From: Pelomyxa schiedti | Lineage: Eukaryota; Evosea; Pelobiontida; Pelomyxidae | Direction of reading: 5' to 3' | Assembly (NCBI GenBank): GCA_020536535.1 | Contig: JAHLWZ010000829.1 | Span: forward strand, 1 to 64,000 | DNA length: 64,000 nt | In this document: positions 58,001 to 64,000 of the stretch, piece after piece | How the letters are laid out: each line of letters begins with the position of its first letter | Numbering within the stretch: position 1 is the first letter of the stretch | Notes under the pieces: generated by a model | Told to the model about the DNA's origin: nothing | Database searches by the model: none | What the model saw: the letters and a program-made list of their open reading frames with translations, nothing else | Made by a program: the position numbers and the translations under genes

Positions 58001-59143
58001 CTTTGGAAGGTGCATCTATTCAAGGTAAAACTGATGCACTTTGCAGTACACATATAACCTGCTTTGCGAAGTGTACGTGCATTGAGAAGCTGAAGAGTAG
58101 AAGTAGAATGAAAACAGAGGCAGTGACTGCTGCAAAGCAATACAGTGTAATAAACTTGATTGTCCCAGGAAGCCAGCGTGTGAAAATACACAAAATTTTC
58201 ATGACAATAAGGAGGTCTCCTAATGATAATGAATTTACATAGAAAGAGTAATCAGAAGGAACCAGAGTTGGTATACAGCGAACTATTTGGCATTGTTGAC
58301 AGGAAAACTAAACCAAGAAGCTGAAGGATTTGCAGAAGGTGGCAGAAGTTCATTACACTAGGGAAAAGGTATCAGAAAAACAATGCAAGAAAAAATATTG
58401 GCATACAGCTTGTGAGGAACATAGGAGTTCAGCTCAAAGCAAAAATTAAATAATTCCTTGACAGCTAAGTATTTAGAACAAAAACGCCCCCATGAGCTCA
58501 ATAAATTAGACACATCAAGAGAAGTGCCCCAAGTTGCTGCAGAGGCAGAAACGGATTTTTCATCACTACTTTCGCTGGTTGATGTAGTTCCCGAAACAGA
58601 TCTTTTTCCTAAGAATGCACTTGATGCTTGAGGTGATGTATGCGAGGGAGTAGGTGATGGGCGTTGTGATGCCACTCTTGATGCATCAGGTGATATTAAT
58701 AAGGCAGGAACCTCCTGCTCTGGGGGTTCCTTTCCCTCAACATTCTGTTCCAGCGACAAAGCCGCCAAATTAGCAGTTATCATAGCAATAGGAATAGTTG
58801 AGGTTGCGGATGGTAAAGAACTGTGCCCATGACTTCCACTGTAACACGTGTCATATGATAAAAAACCAAGAAAAATCAGAAAGGAGAAAGGAAAGTAAAT
58901 AGCAAGGCATACATACCTCCTGTGTCTCGCACTTCTCTGTGGAGAACTTGTTTCAGCAGAGATCCGCACACGGCGTGCAGATCTGAAAGATGGGATCTCC
59001 TCACTCGTGGATGAAACACCACTTCCAGACAATGGAGTGGCAGTTCCCACACACAAAGCATTGGTTTTTGTTGTAGTTGTGGTGGTTGTCGTTGTTGTGG
59101 TTGCGGCCGCTGCAGCAGCGGGAGAGGCCGGTAGATCCGTCAT
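52092..59143 (-). CDS. Multi-membrane PAS-adenylate cyclase (TmcB-like)
   Basis: The N-terminus (ATG 59143, MTDLPASPAAAAAATTT) is a disordered Thr/Ser region, followed by many hydrophobic segments between about 58.4 and 54.8 kb. Long helical linkers lie between them (ARTAFKQRQADFNLIATAGG; RSLSLRLLTLIQDAIVDDSS), a layout like amoebal tiny-macrocysts B proteins. A PAS domain follows (SSGEHITGYAATQVVGKHFS, LDGTAFPANATLSLF). The C-terminal class III cyclase domain has RMYEELLFSVLPRQIAYRIR, VMFADVVQFTYFS (metal Asp), HIEKIKTIGDCYFCAAGL (substrate Lys, metal Asp), IRIRVGINTGPVFAGIVGDP and TFDIFGSTVNVASRMESSS (adenine-selecting Asp; transition-state Asn and Arg). The Lys/Asp pair predicts ATP, not GTP, as substrate. 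It ends near KGCGMMHTYTL. More than 25 introns are likely, many unresolved in the membrane part. Confidence 0.82.
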
Positions 59144-59473
59144 AGCGGTTTTTTGTAATAGTGTGAATTTGTTTCGACGTACAGCCCCTTTTGCAGGCAG
59201 TTCTCAGGGCCGTAGATGTTCCGGTTCCGAATTCGTTTTTATCCATCAACGGCTGATCATTACATCAACCAAGGGTTGTTCTTTGAACAACTTATTCCCC
59301 CCAACTTGTGTTCGTCCATATTGACGTTTTATTTGCTGTTCTTAAAATACTGGAGGAAACGCTTTTGCGTGGGTTGATGGAATGACAGTGGTGCCCTGCG
59401 TGCTATTTTTAAGGGCGCACGGGGAGGGGTTTACATATAATTATTAAAATACAAGTAAGTAAAAAGAGTGAAA
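59144..59473. other. Divergent spacer, cyclase and Cys-rich protein genes
   Basis: Separates two divergent starts, so it should hold both promoters. A/T-rich, with an inverted AATTATT-type stretch near 59440. I see no gene in it. Confidence 0.4.
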
Positions 59474-60193
59474 ATGCACTCTAGCGTATCAAGTGCGGTT
59501 GTTATCTCCCTCGTGTTATCTTCCGCTGTCAATGCTATGTACAGGCTGGAGACGTACTATTCTGAAACAGGTTTGTATGTGCGTTTCGTATGGCTTTGAT
59601 CTGATGTAATCTTACCCAGATTGTGGAGGTGACGTAGTGTACGCATACACAGAATACGAAGACCCATGCACCTGCCCCTGGACATGTCAAGAGACAGCTG
59701 AGATTCCAGGGTACTGGGAGGACTGTGTCTGTGTTGATGATATCGACTTCGATGAGATCTTCCCCACACAACAGTGAGTCCACGTAACAAGATATGATCT
59801 GTCGTTTGACAGTTACAATTAGGTGGGTGGCTCTGGAACTCTTTGGGTCAACGCCCTGCACTGGTGATTATAAACAAGCCATTGGATTGCCAAACGACGT
59901 CTGCACTGAAATAACTGACGGCACATCGCGGAATTACGTTTGCAGTGGGACTGAAGTCGAGCTGTCAGAGTGCACCAGCACCGCATGCGACGAAGACTGC
60001 ACAAATACCACAATGCCCGTTGATTCCTGTGTGGAAGTATCTGCTGGTGTTCACGAGCTCGCTTTATGTAGCACTAGCAGCGCTGCCTATGCTCTCCCCA
60101 CTGTGCTCCTTATGTTCTTAGGCGCTTCGCTTTGGGTATGCCTTCGCTTTTTTTCTGTTTTGATGTTCAGCCAACCCTTTGTTGCAGGTATAA
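59474..60193 (+). CDS. Cys-rich secreted or GPI-anchored surface protein
   Basis: ATG 59474 encodes a signal peptide, MHSSVSSAVVISLVLSSAVN. The mature part of about 165 residues has many cysteines: ETDCGGDVVYAYTEYEDPCT, CPWTCQETAEIPGYWEDCVC, TPCTGDYKQAIGLPNDVCTE, ECTSTACDEDCTNTTMPVDS. The C-terminus, SSAAYALPTVLLMFLGASLW plus Val, is a hydrophobic tail preceded by small residues, like a GPI-attachment signal or a single anchor. Introns fall after YSET, after TQQ and within the final codons; the last intron places GTA TAA as the end. No enzyme motif is seen. It is probably a cell-surface or secreted structural protein. The net charge is acidic. Confidence 0.68.
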
Positions 60194-60575
60194 CTGAGCT
60201 GCCGTTGACGTTGTTTATAGCTCACTACAACAATAAAATTTTGCATTTTTGCGACTTGTTTTGTTTAGAGCACCGAAGCTACAAGGACAGGTGATTTTGA
60301 TGAAACCCTTGCTCAAAAGGTACTTCGCAAACACATCCCTTTTTCTCTGTGATGGCAGTTGTTTGGGCTTTCTGTGGCTTGTTAGTTAGAGGTATTCGAG
60401 GATTCAGTGAAGAAAAAGAACCCCGTTGCTCTTCAACTTCAAAAAAATGTTTTTTTTTTTAGCTACAAAAAATGGAGTTACTTCCGCTCTGTTTCCTATG
60501 TATCATTCATTCCTTATCTTTCGTAACTCCATTGTTCCTCACGCTTGCCCAAGAGGTTGATTGAGGATAAGGCAC
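60194..60575. other. Convergent 3' spacer
   Basis: Lies between the ends of the Cys-rich gene (+) and the tandem-CH gene (-). It holds an AATAAA (near 60233) suitable as poly(A) signal of the plus gene, plus T runs. No gene seen. Confidence 0.45.
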
Positions 60576-63299
60576 TCAGTGACCTCCGGAGGAGCCACTC
60601 CTGGTCTTGTGGTGCCTGCTGGAATCCGACTTGGTGTGAGGCCTCTTCTCCGAGGACGCCGGGGCGTCGTCGGCCGGCTCTGGCGACTTGGTGGACGACG
60701 CTGTCTCAGTGGCCGGGCTCGAGGCTGAACTCTTGGCCTTGCCTCCCTTTGCTTTGCTCGACGACGCCGCCGCGAGCTTCTCCTGAAGGACGTGCGTCAT
60801 TTCCACGTTCTCCTCCTCCAGCCTCTCGCTGAGTACGTTGAGTTGCTCGATGAAGGGAAGCGCCGATATCTTCTCAGCCAGAGCTCCGGCGGCTTCGTTT
60901 AGGACCTCTATATCGGTGGAGCTTCCATCCAAGTACTTTTGCCACCTTTGTGTGCATTTAGTTGGGGGCTACCTTGTTTCACATGCGAGGAGAGAGTTGT
61001 ACCTATGAAGGTCTTCGAGGTGTTGATCCAAGTTTCTTCGCAGCACTGCCAAGCCTCTTGTGTTGACTCTAAATTGCTCCTTGTGCTCATTCAGTTGATT
61101 CTCGGTCTTCTCCTTTTGTACAGTCTCCTTCTTGAGATTTGACTTTAATGACTCTACCTAAAAGGTATTTAGTATCCACTAGCCCCTTTGGTGGAAACGG
61201 CACCTCTGTTTCAACTTCCTGGAGATGCTCTTCCAACAAAGCTTTCTTTTCTACAAGAGATCGCGTCTTCTTTTCCTCAGTAGCGAGTTGTTCCGTCAGC
61301 ACCTTTTCACCACCTTCCTTTGCTTGGACGGCTTCAGTGAGTGAAGCCACCTTGTTTTGAGCTACTATTAACTCTTCCTTGACGGCCTTGAGTTCAGCAG
61401 CGAGTTTCTTGTTTTTGGCTTGTTCAGCATCACATAACTGTTGAATGGCTTCGATCTACAAGTAAGTGTCAGTAAGGTCCTTCAAGATACAGTAGTCGTA
61501 CTTGCTCAGCTAATTGATTATTCCTTTCCTCTAATGTTTGTGTTTTGGCGAGGAGATTATTTCTTTCTGCCTCCACAGCCATCAAGTTTTGCCGAAGGAG
61601 AGCTATTTCTCGTTCCTGAGTTACGAGTCAGCGAGCATCCATTCTTAAGAGCATACCTTCTCTTCCAAGACTCGTTGCTGTGCCAGGAATTGTTCACGGA
61701 GGGCAACTAATTCCTCATGGGTTGTGTCCCATTTCTTCTTCTCCTCTTCGATTTGGATGCTTTAAAGAATTATTTACAAAGTTTGCAGACTGTGAACCAA
61801 ACTTGGCCTGAGCTAAATTAGCCGTAAGGTCATAATTCATCTTCACAAGCTCATCTCTGCTCTTTTTCTCCAGTTCTCCTCTCTCTGTGACCTCATCAAG
61901 TTTATTGGCGATATCGTTCATTTGTTTTTTATTGGTTATGGCCGAGTGAAACAAGCTGGTGTAGAGAGCAAGAGCTCGATCATCAACCTAAACAATATTA
62001 GAAAATCATGGGTACAAGGTTAGCCTTACAGTTCCCTCAAGAATCTCATCAATATCCAACAGTCTTGAAATACCCATTTTTCTTTCTGCATGAGTCATTA
62101 CAAATTCCAACACGTCGCGGGTGTCCATCTGAGAAAGGATTACACGGCAAAGCTCAACCAAGTGATTAGTGTACAGCTAAAAGTTCCTCCCAGGTGTGTC
62201 CCAAAATATCTGGGTCATAATGGTGGCACAAGGCAGCAAAAGCGAGACCGTTTGAGAAGCTAACATAATCTCAGCAAAAGGGAATATAAAATAGGTAACA
62301 GCAAACCTGGTCCTGTAGTTGGTGATAGTAACTCCCGCGTAACTGTAAGTTTGGTGAGAAGGACAAACGCCTGTGAAAACATAAGACAAAGGAATTACCC
62401 AGCTGTTTGAGTCTTGACCCATTCCAACAGCATCTCCTCAGGACCTTAGGGCACAAGTAAGAGTTCATGAACCATCCACATAGACACGGATGCAAACCTG
62501 CTTTACCACTTCCAGTCCTTGTTGTAGAGGTAACAACTACATTCATTCGGAAACGGCGATAAAGAGTCCACAAAAGACCCAGAATGTTTCTCAAATCCTT
62601 ATGAGCATCAACAATGTCTATAAGTAACGGTAAGTTTAAAACAAATGAGACTACAAAAACGCCCAATGACAAGAGCAAAAACGGCACGCTGGAAAGCATA
62701 AAAGCAACTCTAACACCAACAAGAACAAAAGGGAAAATAAACTGTACTTTCAGCAGCATATCCACATTGTGCAGTATTAATCCCGGTCTCCCTCTCCAAG
62801 TGACGGAGAGCCAAATGGCAGTTTGTTACTTTTTGAATCCTTGTTTTTGGGCTGCTATCATAGCGCTCACGCATTTTACTTCCTGTGAGAAGCTCAAAGA
62901 AGTTGATGATGAGGATTCCGTCCTCGAGGTCAGTTCGTAAGTCGGTCACTGTCATTTGACGTTTTGCAAGAGTTTGAGCCATCCATCCAGTGAAGGCCTG
63001 TTTTAATTACGGGATTGAGAATGTACGACAATGAAATATGTTTAAGGCAATGTAACCTTCTCTTGGATGATTTGCCACTACATAGAGTTAGAATGAGTGA
63101 ATTCTTTGGTGTTAAGAGGTAACCTTCTCCTCTTTTCTCGTTTTAGTTGTCGTAGTTGCCTAAAGTGAGGAAACCAGAAAAGAAGAAAATTAAAAAAGTG
63201 AAAACAACCAAAGAGCCAAGAAAAAAATAATTACAAACTAGCTCGAACAGAAAGCAACAAAAAAAAGTGTCTTGAATGAATGAAAGGAAAGGTCACCAT
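60576..63299 (-). CDS. Tandem calponin-homology coiled-coil actin-binding protein
   Basis: Coding exon 1 is just ATG (63297-63299), followed at once by a GTGACC donor. The next exons read ATTTKTRKEEK, WQIIQEK and AFTGWMAQTLAKRQMTV. The first CH domain continues TDLEDGILIINFFELLTGSK and IVDAHKDLRNILGLLWTLYR. The second includes MLLEWVKTQT and NGLAFAALCHHYDPDILGHT, with the Trp and Asp residues typical of alpha-actinin and cortexillin. After EF-free linkers, coiled coil follows (LDEVTERGELEKKSRDELVK, LTEQLATEEKKTRSLVEKKA, SALPFIEQLNVLSERLEEEN), then a Lys/Ser-rich tail ending RSGSSGGH. Tandem CH plus coiled coil without spectrin repeats is the cortexillin layout, so it may cross-link actin in the cortex or cleavage furrow. 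The role is inferred from the family. Confidence 0.82.
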
Positions 63300-63791
63300 C
63301 AATTACGGCTGGGGCTTTGTTCTTCTCTTGGTTTTTTTTGTTTTTTTGTCTTGTTTTCGTTTGTTTTTTGTTTTTCTCGCGAAAAGCAAATTTCTTTTTC
63401 TGGGTCGGTGCCCGGGGTAGTGTGAAAGGAAAAAAGTTACCATAAAAAGTGTTGGATTTTTATGAACTCAATCACCGGCCACACCCAGCCACAGCCACAC
63501 AACCCAACGTTTGAAGTCCCACAGCCGTCTCTTAGTAGTTAAAGCTCACCCGGATGAGCCAATTCAGGTCAGGGAACCATCTGTTCCCCGTACCCTGCTT
63601 CCGCTATGTTCGTGGTGCTACGCAGATAGTTGTGTCTTTCGGCTGCCTCTTCGCTCGAGTTACTTTCTTGGGCAAGACCTCATAAACGTGTAAAGAAAGG
63701 CGAAAGTTAAAAAGCTGAAACAAAAATCAACAGCCGGCCGTGGTTTTGGTGCTGCTGCGTAGTTACACACCGTCGGTGGTCCTTGGACTAA
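63300..63791. other. Divergent spacer before last gene
   Basis: Separates the tandem-CH gene (-) from the partial gene at the window end (+) and must hold both promoters. T-rich tracts (63330-63380) and the palindrome GCCGGCCG near 63731 are the only features noted. Confidence 0.4.
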
Positions 63792-64000
63792 ATGGCAGCC
63801 TCATCAGGATCTCTTCCCAACTTGGACGTGGGCTACGTTCTACACACTGCCCTGCGCCTCGAGCTCGAGAAACTTCAGCAGTACACTGACGAGCTGCAGG
63901 AAAAACAGAGGAAGTACCAGGCCAAGTTGGCTCTCCTCACTGCACACCAACTCCAAGTTGCTCCTGTTCTTTCATTTTCCTCAATGCCCGTTTCTTTACG
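63792..64000 (+). CDS. 5' end of a coiled-coil protein gene (partial)
   Basis: ATG 63792 encodes MAASSGSLPNLDVGYVLHTA and then LRLELEKLQQYTDELQEKQR, a clear amphipathic coiled-coil start. The exon probably ends at about 63956 with a GTTGCTCC donor; the window ends inside the intron. The family cannot be named from 55 residues. Confidence 0.55.
   Translation, partial: MAASSGSLPNLDVGYVLHTALRLELEKLQQYTDELQEKQRKYQAKLALLTAHQLQVAPVLSFSSMPVSL

Noticed and set aside
57090-58242. Two 129-residue plus-strand frames inside the cyclase gene
   Set aside because: The minus strand here encodes hydrophobic membrane segments in line with the rest of the gene; the plus frames are charged mirror products.
1-64000. 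tRNA or rRNA genes
   Set aside because: I scanned for the conserved T-loop and anticodon-arm patterns by eye and found no convincing cloverleaf or rRNA segment; a covariance-model search would be decisive.

Overview
The window is nuclear DNA of an intron-rich, compact protist. Genes lie 60-600 bp apart on both strands, and most are cut by GT-AG introns of about 40-80 nt that usually carry in-frame stops. The gene set is eukaryotic throughout: V-ATPase subunit a, fibrillarin, CLP1, a Nup37-type nucleoporin, CDP-diacylglycerol synthase, a tandem calponin-homology actin binder, and a multi-membrane class III cyclase resembling the TmcB-like families of amoebae. Ankyrin-rich proteins are prominent. 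This suits a free-living amoeboid protist, perhaps an amoebozoan. An archamoeba such as Pelomyxa is a guess I cannot verify.

Layout. 0.2-0.85 kb: small RS-rich RRM-like protein. 0.85-4.8 kb: gene-poor tract with a 129-bp-arm inverted repeat. 4.8-7.5 kb (-): acidic Ser-rich protein and a BSD-domain protein. 7.9-11.2 kb (+): V-ATPase subunit a. 11.3-19.7 kb (-): giant coiled-coil protein with a 6-kb exon. 19.9-21.7 kb (-): secreted DUF4434-like glycosidase. 22.1-25.5 kb (+): cytosine-5 DNA methyltransferase with BAH domain and embedded chromodomain. 25.6-27.0 kb (+): Nup37-like. 27.1-29.2 kb (-): CLP1. 29.6-32.4 kb (-): C2-patatin lipase. 33.5-34.8 kb (-): fibrillarin. 35.2-39.3 kb (+): RCC1-ankyrin-TIR-TIR protein. 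39.5-40.6 kb (+): unknown protein. 40.8-42.6 kb (+): CDP-DAG synthase. 42.7-48.0 kb (+): ankyrin gene that appears to run by splicing into an actin-like domain. 48.2-50.6 kb (+): divergent ankyrin-like protein. 51.2-51.9 kb (+): calmodulin-like protein. 52.1-59.1 kb (-): membrane PAS-cyclase. 59.5-60.2 kb (+): Cys-rich surface protein. 60.6-63.3 kb (-): tandem-CH coiled-coil protein. 63.8 kb to the end (+): 5' end of a coiled-coil gene.

Most genes are single-copy housekeeping genes of nucleus, endomembrane and cytoskeleton and form no operon-like pathway. Three stand out. The methyltransferase has the domain order of plant chromomethylases. The RCC1-ankyrin protein ends in two TIR-like domains, one of which seems to have lost and the other kept the catalytic glutamate position. 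The ankyrin gene can be spliced in frame into an actin-like domain. Exon boundaries were read by eye from reading-frame continuity, so individual splice sites are provisional.
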